From Paractinoplanes ferrugineus (GTDB lineage: Bacteria > Actinomycetota > Actinomycetes > Mycobacteriales > Micromonosporaceae), in contig NZ_BOMM01000002.1 in NCBI RefSeq assembly GCF_016862195.1, positions 1 through 64,000 of the forward strand: a DNA stretch of 64,000 bases, written 5' to 3'. A program made the position numbers and the translations under genes. The stretch's first letter is position 1, and every line of letters starts with the position of its first letter. The notes under the pieces were generated by a model, which saw only the letters and a program-made list of their open reading frames with translations, ran no database searches and was not told the DNA's origin. Below, in pieces: positions 17,355 to 26,706 of this stretch.

Positions 17355-18194
17355 TCAGCCCAGCTCCCGAAGCCGCGGCAGCAGTTCGGCGACCTGCTCG
17401 ACCCGACCGCCGCGAGGCATCAGCACCAGGTCGGTGAAACCGGCCGCCGCGAACCGTGCGGCTGCCCGCAGCGTCCGGTCCGCGTCTTCGCCGACCGGGA
17501 ACTGCACGCCGCGACGGAGGCCGGCCGGGTCGCGCCCGGCCTGATCGCAATGCCGATCGAGCACCGCCATCAACCGCCCCAGGTCGCCGGGCTCGTCGTC
17601 GAAGGTCGCGGTGAGCCAGCCGTCGGCTCGTTGCGCCACCACGCGCAGGCCGAGTCGCTCGCCGTTGCTCGCGATCCACAGCGGCAGCGGCCGCTGCACC
17701 GGCTTCGGATCGGCGACGGCTCCGGCCAGTTGATAGTGCTTGCCCGCGAAGTCGGCCACCGGGGTGTCCCAGAGCAGGCGCAGCACCGCTGCGGCCTCGT
17801 CGAGCCGCTCGACCCGCTCCCGCGGCGCCGCCACCGGCAGCCCGACCATGGCGTCGGCCTCCGGGTCCCCGCCGGCGCCGAGCCCCACGTCGAGCCGGCC
17901 ACCGGAGAGGTGATCGACGGTGGCCGCCATCTTGGCCAGCAGCGCCGGATGCCGATAACCGTTGCCGGTCACCAGCGTGCCGAGCCGCACCCGCCGGGTG
18001 GCCTGGGCCATCGCGGCCAGGATCGTCCAGGCCTCGAAGATGTCGCCGGTGCGGTCCCGGCCCATCGGCCGGAGGTGATCGAACACCCAGCAGCTGTCGA
18101 AGCCGCTCTCGTCCACCACGGTCCACAGCTCGCGGTATTCGCCGATGGTGAAGTGCTGTTGCGAGGCCTTCCAGCCGAATTCAAGTCTCCCCAT
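17355..18194 (-). CDS. LLM-class (F420-dependent) oxidoreductase
   Basis: A 279-residue luciferase-like monooxygenase-fold protein. Typical blocks are FDSCWVFDHL, RVRLGTLVTGNGYRHPALLAKMAATVDHLSGGRLDVGLGAG (cited only as landmarks of the TIM barrel in pieces: GTLVTGN, LDVGLGAG) and LPLWIASNG. In actinobacteria these enzymes normally use F420 rather than FMN, so F420-linked hydride transfer to an unknown substrate is the best guess. ATG 18194 opens the conserved MGRLEFGWK start. It is divergent from a MarR regulator across a 62-bp gap holding a palindrome, which points to local control. Confidence 0.88.
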   Translation of the reverse strand: MGRLEFGWKASQQHFTIGEYRELWTVVDESGFDSCWVFDHLRPMGRDRTGDIFEAWTILAAMAQATRRVRLGTLVTGNGYRHPALLAKMAATVDHLSGGRLDVGLGAGGDPEADAMVGLPVAAPRERVERLDEAAAVLRLLWDTPVADFAGKHYQLAGAVADPKPVQRPLPLWIASNGERLGLRVVAQRADGWLTATFDDEPGDLGRLMAVLDRHCDQAGRDPAGLRRGVQFPVGEDADRTLRAAARFAAAGFTDLVLMPRGGRVEQVAELLPRLRELG

Positions 18195-18214
18195 AAAGCT
18201 CAGGCTAGCTGATC

Positions 18215-18229
18215 GTCAGTGATACTGAC
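18215..18229. promoter_or_regulatory. Palindromic operator candidate between the LLM oxidoreductase and MarR genes
   Basis: GTCAGT-GAT-ACTGAC is a perfect inverted repeat with 6-bp arms and a 3-bp centre. It lies in the middle of the 62-bp divergent promoter region, the usual position of a MarR autoregulatory site. Confidence 0.6.
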
Positions 18230-18256
18230 TATCTGTGCTGCGGCTATTCTGGCGAC

Positions 18257-18670
18257 ATGCTCGCGGATCGGCTCGGCTACCTGCTGAAACACGCTCAGTC
18301 GGCGTTTGCGGAGCGGTCGGCGGCGGCGCTCGCCCCGCTCGGCCTCACCGGGCGCGAGCTGGCGGTGCTCACGGTCCTCGGCGGCTCGGAGGCGCTGGCG
18401 CAGCAGCAGGCGGCAAGCCGGCTCGGCGTCGACCGCACCACCATGGTCGCCCTCGTCGACGCGCTCGAAGCCAAAGGTCTGGTGCGGCGGGGGCCCGACC
18501 CCGTCGACCGGCGGCGCAACCTCGTGCACCTGACCGAGCGGGGCCGGGAACTCCTCGACGAGGGGTCGCGGATCCACGCCGAGGCGGAGCGCACGTTTCT
18601 GGCGGCGCTGACGGCCGACGAGGTCAGCCAGCTCAAGTCGTTGTTGCGCCGGGCACTCGAGGTCAGATGA
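18257..18670 (+). CDS. MarR family transcriptional regulator
   Basis: A 137-residue winged-helix dimer-type regulator. The N-terminal helix dimer region ([18 protein letters not shown]) precedes the DNA-binding part: [20 protein letters not shown] (recognition helix) and [21 protein letters not shown] (wing with the Asp-Arg hallmark). The C-terminal helix completes the dimer interface. It is divergent from the luciferase-like oxidoreductase gene, which it probably represses together with itself, with release by a small hydrophobic ligand. Its 3' end overlaps glpX by 8 bp on opposite strands. Confidence 0.92.
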   Translation: MLADRLGYLLKHAQSAFAERSAAALAPLGLTGRELAVLTVLGGSEALAQQQAASRLGVDRTTMVALVDALEAKGLVRRGPDPVDRRRNLVHLTERGRELLDEGSRIHAEAERTFLAALTADEVSQLKSLLRRALEVR

Positions 18671-19700
18671 CCGGGTCGCCCATCGGCACGGTCGGCAGGT
18701 GGCCGTCGAAGTCCACAGCGGAGTAGAGCGCGAGCTTCTCCAGGCGGTGGTACGAGTCGATCACCCGGATCGTCCCGCTCTTCGACCGCATCACGATCGA
18801 CTGGGTGTGCGCGCCGCCGGACCGGTAACGGACGCCCTTGAGCAGGTCGCCCGAGGTCACGCCGGTCGCCACGAAGAAGCAGTTGTCACCGGTGACCAGG
18901 TCGTCGGTGGTCAGCACCCGGTCCAGGTCGTGCCCCGCGGCCAGCGCCTTCTCCCGTTCGGCGTCGTCGCTCGGCCACAGCTTCGCCTGGATCGTGCCGC
19001 CCAGGCATTTCAGGGCACAGGCGGCGGTGATGCCCTCGGGCGTACCCCCGATGCCCATCAGCACGTCCACGTCGGACTCCATCCGGGCCGCCGAGATCGC
19101 CCCGGCGATGTCGCCGTCCGAGATGAACTTGATGTTCGCGCCGGCCTGGCGCACCTCCGCCACCAGTTCGGCGTGCCGGGGCCGGTCGAGGATGCAGACC
19201 GTGACGTCGGAGATGCTCGACCGCTTCGCCTTGGCGATCCGGCGCAGGTTCTCGGTGGTGCCGGCGTTGATGTCGACCACGTCGGCGCAGTCCGGGCCGA
19301 CCGCGATCTTCTCCATGTAGAAGACGGCGCTCGGGTCGAACATCGCGCCCCGTTCGGCCACCGCCAGCACCGCGACCGCGCCGGGCATGCCCTTGCTCAT
19401 CAGGGTGGTGCCGTCGATCGGGTCGACCGCCACGTCCACCTCGGGGCCGGTGCCGTCACCCACCCGTTCCCCGTTGAACAGCATCGGGGCCTCGTCCTTC
19501 TCGCCCTCGCCAATCACCACGACACCCTGCATCTGGATCGAGTTGATCAGCTTGCGCATGGCGTCGACGGCCGCACCGTCACCGCCGTTCTTGTCGCCAC
19601 GACCGACCCAACGGCCGGCGGCCATGGCCGCCGCCTCCGTGACACGGACCAGGTCGAGGGCGATGTTGCGGTCGAGATCCTGGGGAAAACGGGCAGGCAT
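18663..19700 (-). CDS. glpX: Fructose-1,6-bisphosphatase class II
   Basis: A 345-residue GlpX enzyme hydrolysing fructose-1,6-bisphosphate to fructose-6-phosphate in gluconeogenesis. The lithium-sensitive phosphatase fold is visible in [11 protein letters not shown] (metal ligands), [21 protein letters not shown] and [13 protein letters not shown] 19700 is the right start: AGGAGG precedes it by 8 bases and family homology begins at [12 protein letters not shown]; the 22-residue extension to 19766 has no support. Most actinobacteria depend on this class alone for the reaction. Its placement next to a DUF4245 gene and upstream of xseBA follows the mycobacterial order. Confidence 0.97.
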   Translation of the reverse strand: MPARFPQDLDRNIALDLVRVTEAAAMAAGRWVGRGDKNGGDGAAVDAMRKLINSIQMQGVVVIGEGEKDEAPMLFNGERVGDGTGPEVDVAVDPIDGTTLMSKGMPGAVAVLAVAERGAMFDPSAVFYMEKIAVGPDCADVVDINAGTTENLRRIAKAKRSSISDVTVCILDRPRHAELVAEVRQAGANIKFISDGDIAGAISAARMESDVDVLMGIGGTPEGITAACALKCLGGTIQAKLWPSDDAEREKALAAGHDLDRVLTTDDLVTGDNCFFVATGVTSGDLLKGVRYRSGGAHTQSIVMRSKSGTIRVIDSYHRLEKLALYSAVDFDGHLPTVPMGDPVI

Positions 19701-19801
19701 GAGAAGGCCTCCTCGCGACGTTGCGGGGCTGGTAATCACCCGATCCTCACATGCGCGGATGCGCAAAGTCCCGCGTCAGCGACATGGTTAACAATGGAGA
19801 C

Positions 19802-20347
19802 GTGGATCCCGTACCCCAGGAAGCTCCGCGCCTGCGCCGCGGCGAGGAACGTTCGCCGCGCGACATGTTCGTGTCGTTGGCCGTTCTGATCGTGCCGATC
19901 GCGCTGCTGCTGATCCTTTACCGCACCCTGCTCAGCGGGGATGCGCCGATCACCGTCGACCCGGCCCCGGCCATCCAGGAGGCGCAGCAGGCGGGCGCGT
20001 TCCCGGTGCTGGCGCCGAAGGGCCTCGGCGACGACTGGCACACCTCCAGCGCCACCTTCAAGCGCCAGGCCACCGGGGCCACGCTGCGCCTGGGCTACGT
20101 CGACCCCGACAAGGACCCGATCCAGCTGGTCGAGAGCAGTGTGCCGACGGCCTCGCTGCTGCCCGGTGAGCTCGGCGATTCGGCCAAGGCGCTCGGCAAC
20201 TACCGCAACGCGGCCGGGGTGTGGACGGTGTACGACGCCCGGCCGGGGGAGAAGGCGTTGGTTCTCGCCTCGCCGAACCGGACGATCCTGGTCGTCGGCA
20301 AGACCGACATGTCGAACCTCGAGGCCCTGGCCACCGCTCTGGGCTAG
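19802..20347 (+). CDS. DUF4245 family membrane protein
   Basis: A 181-residue protein with a short basic N-terminus, one membrane helix (about residues 22-42, FVSLAVLIVPIALLLILYRTLL) and an extracytoplasmic domain with GLGDDWHTSSATFK and a final GKTDMSNLEALATALG. This is the DUF4245 layout, an actinobacterial family often divergent from glpX (Rv1100 in M. tuberculosis, from memory). GTG 19802 is preferred because TGGAGA lies just upstream and the coding bias begins there; ATG 19784 is possible. Function unknown. It is divergent from glpX across about 100 bp. Confidence 0.85.
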   Translation: MDPVPQEAPRLRRGEERSPRDMFVSLAVLIVPIALLLILYRTLLSGDAPITVDPAPAIQEAQQAGAFPVLAPKGLGDDWHTSSATFKRQATGATLRLGYVDPDKDPIQLVESSVPTASLLPGELGDSAKALGNYRNAAGVWTVYDARPGEKALVLASPNRTILVVGKTDMSNLEALATALG

Positions 20348-20364
20348 ACCTACGCTGCCCCGGC

Positions 20365-21039
20365 ATGACCACATTGCGGGTGGCTGTCGCCGTGGCCGCC
20401 CTTGCCACGCTGCTCGGTGGGTGCGGCGATTCGCCCCGTCCCACCGCTCCGGCCCCCGGTTACGACCAGTCGGCGGAGCTGCGGGACGCGCTCGGCACCG
20501 CCGCGGAAGCCCTCCAGGCCGGTAACTACACGTTCGTCGTCGCGTCGCCGGCCCGAACCACCGAGGGCATCGTGCACCTGCCGAGCGAGAGCGCCCGCAT
20601 CACGACCGACGCCGTCGAGCTCGTGATCGCCGAGCCGAACCGCTGGGTCCGCCGGTCCGCCGACGGCCCGACCTGGTACCTGGTGGATTCGAGCCGGGTC
20701 CGGCCGGGCAGCGATCTCGCCCTCGAGCTCACCGACCCCGACCTGGTCGGCCTGGACACGATCGTGGCCGCGACGACCGGCTTGACCGGCGACCCGAAGA
20801 CGATCACCGGCACCGTCGACGGTGCCCGGACGCAGTCGGCGTACCTGAACTTTCCCGCGGCCCTGCCCTTCACCGCGAACCTGGACGGCAACGGCCGGCT
20901 GGCCGAACTGGACATCGAGACGCCGGCCGGCCGCTGGGTCCTCACCGTCTCGGGGTACGGCGAGCAGAAGTCGCAGACCGCGCCGACCGGCAAGATCCGG
21001 AATCTGCCGTCCTCCGGCTACGCCCGGCTGAACGGCTAA
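20365..21039 (+). CDS. Lipoprotein, tandem paralogue 1
   Basis: A 224-residue exported lipoprotein. The signal ends in the lipobox LLGGC (acylated Cys near residue 20), followed by a Pro-rich linker and a domain of about 170 residues. Landmarks are ALQAGNYTFVV, GIVHLPSESARI, EPNRWVRRSADG, DPKTITGTVDGAR and VLTVSGYGEQ. The beta-rich layout with alternating hydrophobic residues is reminiscent of LprG/LppX-type lipid carriers, but I cannot assign it. It starts 17 bp after the DUF4245 gene and is followed by a paralogue, so the three probably form one operon. The role may be lipid or ligand binding at the membrane (inference). Confidence 0.8.
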   Translation: MTTLRVAVAVAALATLLGGCGDSPRPTAPAPGYDQSAELRDALGTAAEALQAGNYTFVVASPARTTEGIVHLPSESARITTDAVELVIAEPNRWVRRSADGPTWYLVDSSRVRPGSDLALELTDPDLVGLDTIVAATTGLTGDPKTITGTVDGARTQSAYLNFPAALPFTANLDGNGRLAELDIETPAGRWVLTVSGYGEQKSQTAPTGKIRNLPSSGYARLNG

Positions 21040-21089
21040 CCCCACCTGGTCTGTTCGTATACTTCGACGCTCATCTAAGGTTCCGCGCC

Positions 21090-21902
21090 ATGATGACTAC
21101 ACGGGGAACCTTCGCCACCGCGGCTCTGGCCGGCCTTCTGAGCCTGGGACTGAGCGGCTGCGGTGACTCCACCGACACCGCCGGTGGCACCGGCCCGGCC
21201 ACCACGACCACCACCACGGCCGCGGCCGACCCCAAGACCGCCCTGGCCTCGTCGACCAAGGCGATGAAGGAAGGCAACTACGCCTTCGGCGTCGACGGAC
21301 CGGGTGCCGTCGTCACCGGTCTCGTGCACCTGCCCAGCAAGAGCGCGAAGCTGGCGATCGACGCGAGTGCCGAGTCGTTCACGATGAAGCTCGAGTTCGT
21401 GATCACCAACCCGAACCGCTGGGTGCGGATGAGCTCCAACGGCAAGAGCATGCTCTCCAAGGGCGCCCCCGGGGACACCTGGTTCCACGTCGACACGACC
21501 AAGCTCAAGAAGGGCAGCGACCTCGACCTCGACCTGAGCAAGCCGGACGTGATCGACGTCGGCGCGCTGCTCGCCGCCGCCTCCGACGCCAAGGGCGACA
21601 GCAAGACCATCACCGGCACGATCGACGGCACCAAGGTCAAGTCGCCGGACGGCTTCCTCGACAACGACACCCTCGAGGGCATGGGCGCCGGCGCCGCGAA
21701 GCTGCCCTACACCGCGAAGCTCGACGACAAGGGCCGGCTCACCGAACTGGTGATCGACGCCCCGGCGTCCGAGGCCTCGCAGACCCCGGCCGGCAAGTGG
21801 ACCTTCACCGTCACCGGTTACGGCGAGCAGGCCGCGCTGACCAAGCCGACCGGCAAGGTCAAGGAGCTGCCGTCCGGCAGTTACGCCATGCTCAACGCCT
21901 AA
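21090..21902 (+). CDS. Lipoprotein, tandem paralogue 2
   Basis: A 270-residue paralogue of the preceding gene. Lipobox LSGC, a Thr-rich linker (TTTTTTAAADP) and the same domain landmarks are present in order: KEGNYAFGV, GLVHLPSKSAKL, NPNRWVRMSSNGK, DSKTITGTIDGTKV and TFTVTGYGEQ. It has about 40 more residues than paralogue 1, chiefly a hydrophilic insert around KSMLSKGAPGDTWFHV and a Lys-rich stretch. The pair arose by tandem duplication. Its stop codon overlaps the xseB stop by three bases on the opposite strand. Function unknown. Confidence 0.8.
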   Translation: MMTTRGTFATAALAGLLSLGLSGCGDSTDTAGGTGPATTTTTTAAADPKTALASSTKAMKEGNYAFGVDGPGAVVTGLVHLPSKSAKLAIDASAESFTMKLEFVITNPNRWVRMSSNGKSMLSKGAPGDTWFHVDTTKLKKGSDLDLDLSKPDVIDVGALLAAASDAKGDSKTITGTIDGTKVKSPDGFLDNDTLEGMGAGAAKLPYTAKLDDKGRLTELVIDAPASEASQTPAGKWTFTVTGYGEQAALTKPTGKVKELPSGSYAMLNA

Positions 21903-22102
21903 TCCGACTCACGCGCGGCCCGGGCGGCGTCGATCCGCTCCCGGGCCCCGTCGAGCCAGCGCTGGCAGACGTCGGCCAGTTTCTCGCCGCGCTCCCACAG
22001 CGACAGCGACTCCTCCAGCGAGGAGCCGCCCTGCTCGAGCCGCTCGACCACGCCGGCCAGCTCGGTGCGCGCCTGCTCGTAGCTCAGCGTCTCGTCGGCC
22101 AT
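21899..22102 (-). CDS. xseB: Exodeoxyribonuclease VII small subunit
   Basis: A 67-residue, entirely helical protein with the XseB signature: SYEQARTELAGVVERLEQGGSSLEESLSLWERGEKL (family core, given as landmarks LSYEQAR and LEESLSLWERG). It binds the large subunit XseA in several copies and is needed for activity on single-stranded DNA. ATG 22102 lies 2 bp downstream of the xseA stop, so the two are translated from one message in the order xseA-xseB. A longer frame on this strand reaches back into xseA and is not real. Confidence 0.95.
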   Translation of the reverse strand: MADETLSYEQARTELAGVVERLEQGGSSLEESLSLWERGEKLADVCQRWLDGARERIDAARAARESD

Positions 22103-22104
22103 GT

Positions 22105-23328
22105 CTAGCTCTCCTTCACGGTCGCGTGCAGCTCGCCCTCGGCCAGTCGCACCCGCAGGACGTCGTCGGTCTTCACATCGCTTGCCGCGCGCACCACGTG
22201 GCCGTCGGCGCGCTGGACGATCGCATAACCCCGCTGGAGGGTCGCGGCGGGCGACAGTGCGCGGAGCCGGGCCACCGTGTGCCGCAGGTCGTCGTCGGCA
22301 CGGCGGAGCCGATGCTCGAGGTTGCGCACCGCGCGGTCCCGCAGGGCCGTCACGTCGGCCGCGCGCTGATCGATCAGCAGTTCCGGCCGGGCCAGCGACG
22401 GCCGCGACCGCCACGCCTCGACGCGGTGCTCCTCGCGGTCGATCAGGGTCCGCACGGCCCGGTCGAGGCGGCGCCGGGCCGACTCGATGAGCTGCCGTTC
22501 CTCGCCAAGGTCGGGCACGAGGCGCTTGGCCGCGTCGGTCGGGGTCGAGGCGCGCAGGTCGGCCACGTAGTCGAGCAGCGGCGCGTCGGTCTCGTGGCCG
22601 ATCGCACTCACCACCGGGGTGCGCGCGCCGAAGACCGCCCGGCACAGCGCCTCGTCGGAGAACGGCAGCAGGTCCTCCACGCTGCCCCCGCCGCGGGCGA
22701 TCACGATGACGTCGATCGTGTCGTCGTTGTCGAGCACCTTGAGCGCGTCGATGATCTGCGGAACCGCTGTCGGCCCCTGGACCGGCACGTTGATCACCCG
22801 GAAGTCGACGGCGGGCCAGCGGCGGCGGGTGTTCATCAGGACGTCCCGCTCGGCCGCGCTCGCCCGGCCGGTGATCAGGCCGATGCGCTGGGGCAGGAAC
22901 GGCAGCCGCCGTTTGCGCTCACGGGCGAACAGGCCCTCGGCGGCCAGCAGTTTCTTCAGCCGATCGAGGCGGGCCAGCAGCTCGCCCAGGCCGACCTGGC
23001 GGATCTCGTCGGCGCGCAGGCTCAGGGTGCCGCGCGCCGGATAGAACTCCGGCTTGGCGTGCAGCGTCACCCGGGCGCCCTCGGACAGCTCCGGGGCACC
23101 GGCGTCGAGCACGTCGCGGTGGGCGGTGACGGTGAGGCTGAGATCGGCCGACGGGTCGCGCAGGGTCAGGAACACCACCGCCGAGCCCGGGCGCCGGCTG
23201 ATCTGGGCGACCTGGCCGTCGACCCACACCCAGCCGAGCTTCGCGATCCAGGCCCCGACCTTCTGGCTGACCACGCGAACCGGCCACGGCTCGTCGGCGG
23301 AGCTTTTCGGCGTCTCGGGGTCACTCAC
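22105..23328 (-). CDS. xseA: Exodeoxyribonuclease VII large subunit
   Basis: A 407-residue nuclease subunit that degrades single-stranded DNA from either end to short oligonucleotides, used in repair. The N-terminal OB-fold DNA-binding domain covers about residues 15-110 ([23 protein letters not shown]). The catalytic domain holds [37 protein letters not shown] and [20 protein letters not shown] long helical region (about 270-370) and a small C-terminal beta domain (LQRGYAIVQ) follow. Length is slightly below the E. coli enzyme. The GTG 23328 start begins with SDPETPKSS and has no strong ribosome site. It is transcribed with xseB. Confidence 0.96.
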   Translation of the reverse strand: MSDPETPKSSADEPWPVRVVSQKVGAWIAKLGWVWVDGQVAQISRRPGSAVVFLTLRDPSADLSLTVTAHRDVLDAGAPELSEGARVTLHAKPEFYPARGTLSLRADEIRQVGLGELLARLDRLKKLLAAEGLFARERKRRLPFLPQRIGLITGRASAAERDVLMNTRRRWPAVDFRVINVPVQGPTAVPQIIDALKVLDNDDTIDVIVIARGGGSVEDLLPFSDEALCRAVFGARTPVVSAIGHETDAPLLDYVADLRASTPTDAAKRLVPDLGEERQLIESARRRLDRAVRTLIDREEHRVEAWRSRPSLARPELLIDQRAADVTALRDRAVRNLEHRLRRADDDLRHTVARLRALSPAATLQRGYAIVQRADGHVVRAASDVKTDDVLRVRLAEGELHATVKES

Positions 23329-23337
23329 CCGGCCAGA

Positions 23338-23907
23338 CTACGGAAGACCTCTGACATTCTCGTCGTCCACCGTCTCGGGCCGTGGCTCGGCGTGCCGGGC
23401 GGTGCTCGGCGGCGGCTCCGGCGCCGGGCGCGGGACCGAGCGTGGGGCCGGGGTGACGGCGGTGAGCGCGAACAGCACGAGCGTTCCGACGCACGCCCAG
23501 AAGAACAGGTCGGCGAGCAGACGCGCGCCGTCCAGCTGCCAGTGCCCGGACTGCTGGGCCAGGACGGTGAACGGGAAACCGTGCCGCTTGTCGAACTCGC
23601 TCATGCAGCAGAACGTCGCCGGCGTGCGAGGCAGCGAACTGATCAGCAGTCCGGCCAGGGCCACGCCCAGGCCGGTCGGCCAGGCGATCCGACCCGGCCG
23701 GCGGCGCAGCGCACCCGCGGAGAGCAGCACGCCGCCGGTGGCCAGCACCACCCCATGAAAGATCACGTAGGGCGCGCTGACCAGGCCCATCAGCAGGTTG
23801 AGCGCGCCGAACCCGAGGCCGGCCCAGCCGACCAGCAGGCGAGCCATGCTCAGGTAGGACTGGAGGCCCTGCTCCTCGTCGGCGGCTCGCGGCCCGGCGT
23901 CGCGCAT
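23338..23907 (-). CDS. Four-helix membrane protein of unknown function
   Basis: A 189-residue integral membrane protein with about four hydrophobic segments, an FCCMSEFDKRHGFPF loop carrying two adjacent cysteines between helices 3 and 4, and a Pro-rich cytoplasmic tail. I do not recognise the family, but the loop looks like a small extracytoplasmic cap. ATG 23907 is preferred; ATG 23964 would overlap the upstream gene by 29 bp. It ends 9 bp before the xseA start, so it is probably the first or second gene of the xseAB transcript. Confidence 0.65.
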   Translation of the reverse strand: MRDAGPRAADEEQGLQSYLSMARLLVGWAGLGFGALNLLMGLVSAPYVIFHGVVLATGGVLLSAGALRRRPGRIAWPTGLGVALAGLLISSLPRTPATFCCMSEFDKRHGFPFTVLAQQSGHWQLDGARLLADLFFWACVGTLVLFALTAVTPAPRSVPRPAPEPPPSTARHAEPRPETVDDENVRGLP

Positions 23908-23935
23908 GCGACCGAGTATTGCCGCAAAAGCCGCC

Positions 23936-24448
23936 CTACCGGGCCGAATCCGGCCGTTGGCCATCCCGGTTGCGACGCATCAGCACGCCGATCACCACAA
24001 GCAACATGCCGGCGTACGCCCACACCAACAGGTTCACGCTCAACGAGATCATGTCGACCGTCCAGCTGGCGGACGCGGCCAGGCTCCGGGCCGTCGCGGC
24101 GTCGTCGGCAACCGCGTACCGCTGGACCCACATGAACGGCCAACCCCGGTCGGCCACGTAGGCGAACGAGCCGACCCGCTCGGTGAGCACCACCAGCCCG
24201 GCCACCGTGCCGACCACCGCGAAGCCGGCCACCACCAGCGCGGTCAACCGGCGCGGAAGTTCGATGCGATGCGGCATGAGCAGCACCAAACCGGCCGCCG
24301 CCAGCACCAGGCCGACCGCGAGATCGGTCGGGCCGTGCGACGCCGCCAGGATCCAGGTCAGGCCGCCCACCAGGGATAACGCGCCCATGATCCAGCGCGC
24401 CAGACGCCCGGCGGCTGCCCACCGGCTACTTTTCTCATCGACCAACAT
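23936..24448 (-). CDS. Four-helix membrane protein of unknown function
   Basis: A 170-residue protein with four predicted helices ([75 protein letters not shown]) and an extracytoplasmic loop between helices 3 and 4 ([17 protein letters not shown]). The layout resembles its downstream neighbour but sequence similarity is not evident by eye. ATG 24448 is chosen over an upstream extension that overlaps the ispH promoter. It is divergent from ispH across about 90 bp. No function can be proposed. Confidence 0.65.
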   Translation of the reverse strand: MLVDEKSSRWAAAGRLARWIMGALSLVGGLTWILAASHGPTDLAVGLVLAAAGLVLLMPHRIELPRRLTALVVAGFAVVGTVAGLVVLTERVGSFAYVADRGWPFMWVQRYAVADDAATARSLAASASWTVDMISLSVNLLVWAYAGMLLVVIGVLMRRNRDGQRPDSAR

Positions 24449-24539
24449 CTCGTCCACCACCCGACGAGTATGCCGCCCCGGCGTTGTGGCGCCGATCGCA
24501 CGAGGGTCGCAAGCGGTCGTCCCCACGTACCATGGCCGG

Positions 24540-25511
24540 GTGACCGAAGCTCGTAAGCGTGTGTTGCTGGCCAAGCCGCGCGGCTATTGCGCCGGCGTCG
24601 ACCGGGCGGTGCAGACCGTCGAGGAGGCGCTGAAGCTGTACGGTGCGCCCGTCTACGTGCGGAAGCAGATCGTGCACAACAAGCATGTGGTGAGCACGCT
24701 CGAGGCGAGTGGCGCGATCTTCGTGGAGGAGAACGAGGAGGTCCCCGAGGGGTCCACCGTCGTCTTCTCGGCCCACGGCGTCGCTCCCGAGGTGCACGAG
24801 CAGGCTCGGGCCCGCAACCTCAAGGCGATCGACGCCACCTGCCCGCTGGTCACCAAGGTGCACCACGAGGCCAAGCGGTTCGCCGCCGACGACTACGACA
24901 TCCTGCTCATCGGCCACGAGGGCCACGAGGAGGTCGTCGGCACGGCCGGCGAGGCGCCCGCGCACATCCAGCTGGTCGACGGTCCCGACTCGGTCGACAA
25001 GGTCGTCGTGCGCGACCCGGCCAAGGTCGTCTGGCTGTCGCAGACCACGCTCTCGGTCGACGAGACGATGGAGACGGTGGCCCGGCTCAAGACCAAGCTG
25101 CCGCTGCTCCAGTCGCCGCCCAGCGACGACATCTGTTACGCCACGCAGAACCGCCAGCACGTGGTCAAGGAGATCGCTCCCGACTGCGACGTGGTGATCG
25201 TGGTGGGCTCGAAGAACTCGTCGAACTCGGTGCGGCTGGTCGAGGTCGCGGTCGACGCCGGCGCCCGCGCCGGTCACCTGGTCGACTACGCCTCCGAGAT
25301 CCAGGACGAGTGGCTCGAGGGTGCGACCACGATCGGTGTCTCCTCCGGCGCCAGCGTGCCCGAGGACCTGGTCATGGACGTGCTGTCGCACCTGGCGGCA
25401 CGCGGCTTCGGCGAGGTCACCGAATACACCACGACCGAGGAGCGGCTCACCTTCTCGCTGCCGCAGGAACTGCGCCGTGACATGAAGGCCGCGGCCGCCG
25501 CTAAGGCCTGA
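24540..25511 (+). CDS. ispH: 4-hydroxy-3-methylbut-2-enyl diphosphate reductase
   Basis: A 323-residue [4Fe-4S] enzyme, last step of the MEP pathway, reducing HMBPP to IPP and DMAPP. The three cluster cysteines are Cys17 (GYCAG), Cys101 (ATCPLV) and Cys199 ([10 protein letters not shown]). [20 protein letters not shown] and GSKNSSNS carry the substrate-binding His, Glu and Ser/Asn residues. Start GTG 24540 gives the family N-terminus; the longer frame to 24183 runs through the divergent membrane protein gene. The C-terminal extension after TFSLPQELR is short and Ala-rich. The 3' end overlaps rmuC by 11 bp on opposite strands. Confidence 0.97.
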   Translation: MTEARKRVLLAKPRGYCAGVDRAVQTVEEALKLYGAPVYVRKQIVHNKHVVSTLEASGAIFVEENEEVPEGSTVVFSAHGVAPEVHEQARARNLKAIDATCPLVTKVHHEAKRFAADDYDILLIGHEGHEEVVGTAGEAPAHIQLVDGPDSVDKVVVRDPAKVVWLSQTTLSVDETMETVARLKTKLPLLQSPPSDDICYATQNRQHVVKEIAPDCDVVIVVGSKNSSNSVRLVEVAVDAGARAGHLVDYASEIQDEWLEGATTIGVSSGASVPEDLVMDVLSHLAARGFGEVTEYTTTEERLTFSLPQELRRDMKAAAAAKA

Positions 25512-26652
25512 GGTCCTCGACGAACAACTCCGGTGACTGCGGCTGCCGCGGCGCCGTCTCCACCTGTGGCGGGGTGGGCAGCTCCTGCCGGGAGACGCCC
25601 ATCTCGGCCAGTTTGCGGGCGCTGACCAGCACCCGGGACTCCAGCGATCCGACCGCCCGGTTGTAGGCCGTCACCGCCCCGCCCAGCGCTGTGCCCAGCT
25701 TGCCGACGTGGTCGCCGAGCGTGGTGAGCCGGCCGTAGAGCTCCCGGGCCAGCGCGTGCACCTCGACCGCGTTGCGGGCCAGCTCCTCCTGCCGCCACGA
25801 ATAGGCCACCGTGCGCAGCATCGCCACCAGCGTGGCCGGCGTGGCCAGCACCACGTTGCGCCGGAACGCGTGCTCCATCAGCGACGGGTCGTGCTGCAGC
25901 GCCGCGTCGAGGAACGCGTCGGCCGGCACGAACAGCACCACGAAGTCGGGGGACGGCTCGAACGCAGTCCAATATTGCTTGCTCGCCAGCGCGTCGATGT
26001 GCCCGCGCAGGTGCCGGGCGTGCCGGCCGAGATGGTCGTCGCGGGTGCGCTCGTCACGCGCCTCGGCAGCGGCCAGATAGGCATCCAACGGGGCCTTCGC
26101 GTCGACCACGACGCTGCGTCCGCCGTGCAGCGTGACCACCAGGTCGGGGCGCACGCCCTGATGATCGGTGGCGCCGGTGACCTGCTCGGCGAAGTCGCAG
26201 TGCTCCAGCAGACCGGCCGCCTCGACCACCCGGCGCAGCTGATGCTCGCCCCAGCGGCCCCGCACCTGTGGCGTGCGCAATGCCGCCACCAGCTGTTTCG
26301 TCTCGGTGCGCAGCTCACCGGAGACCTGGCCCATGGCCCGCACCTGCTCGCGCAACTCGGCGTAGGCGTCGACCCGGTCGCGCTCCAACTCGCCGACGCG
26401 CCGCTCGTAACGCCGCAGCGTGTCGTGCAGTGGGGCCACCGCCAGCGCGACCGACTCCTGCGACTGGGCGGCCGACTCGTAGGACAACGCCCGCAGCGAC
26501 TGCTCGAGCCGCTCCTCACCGTCCCGGTGGGCCTGGACCGTCGCCTCGAGCCGGGCGATGTCGGCCGCCGCCCGCAACCGCGCCGCCAGCCAGCCCAGGG
26601 CGGCGCCGGCCGCCAGACAGAGAAGAATCACGGCCAGCGTTGCGACGGTCAC
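25501..26652 (-). CDS. rmuC: DNA recombination protein RmuC-like
   Basis: A 383-residue protein with an N-terminal membrane anchor ([19 protein letters not shown]), a coiled coil to about residue 120 with heptad Leu, and a PD-(D/E)xK-like nuclease core. Core landmarks are [49 protein letters not shown] (in parts [11 protein letters not shown]) and [17 protein letters not shown]. RmuC limits sequence inversions and has been linked to phage defence. It is slightly shorter than E. coli RmuC. GTG 26652 is chosen because it directly precedes the anchor helix; the track upstream of it is non-coding in composition. Confidence 0.92.
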   Translation of the reverse strand: MTVATLAVILLCLAAGAALGWLAARLRAAADIARLEATVQAHRDGEERLEQSLRALSYESAAQSQESVALAVAPLHDTLRRYERRVGELERDRVDAYAELREQVRAMGQVSGELRTETKQLVAALRTPQVRGRWGEHQLRRVVEAAGLLEHCDFAEQVTGATDHQGVRPDLVVTLHGGRSVVVDAKAPLDAYLAAAEARDERTRDDHLGRHARHLRGHIDALASKQYWTAFEPSPDFVVLFVPADAFLDAALQHDPSLMEHAFRRNVVLATPATLVAMLRTVAYSWRQEELARNAVEVHALARELYGRLTTLGDHVGKLGTALGGAVTAYNRAVGSLESRVLVSARKLAEMGVSRQELPTPPQVETAPRQPQSPELFVEDLRP

Positions 26653-26706
26653 CCCACGAAGACTGCCAGACCGGTACGACAAGAATCGTGAAGGTACCGT
26701 TGGAAC

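Noticed and set aside
18663..18670. Overlap of marR and glpX as a sign of a frame error
   Set aside because: Both proteins end with normal family C-termini; short convergent overlaps recur at several places in this window (ispH/rmuC, tetR/SRPBCC, NUDIX/ligase).
24183..24539. N-terminal extension of ispH by 119 residues
   Set aside because: It runs through the divergent membrane protein gene and lacks family similarity; the GTG at 24540 gives the canonical start.
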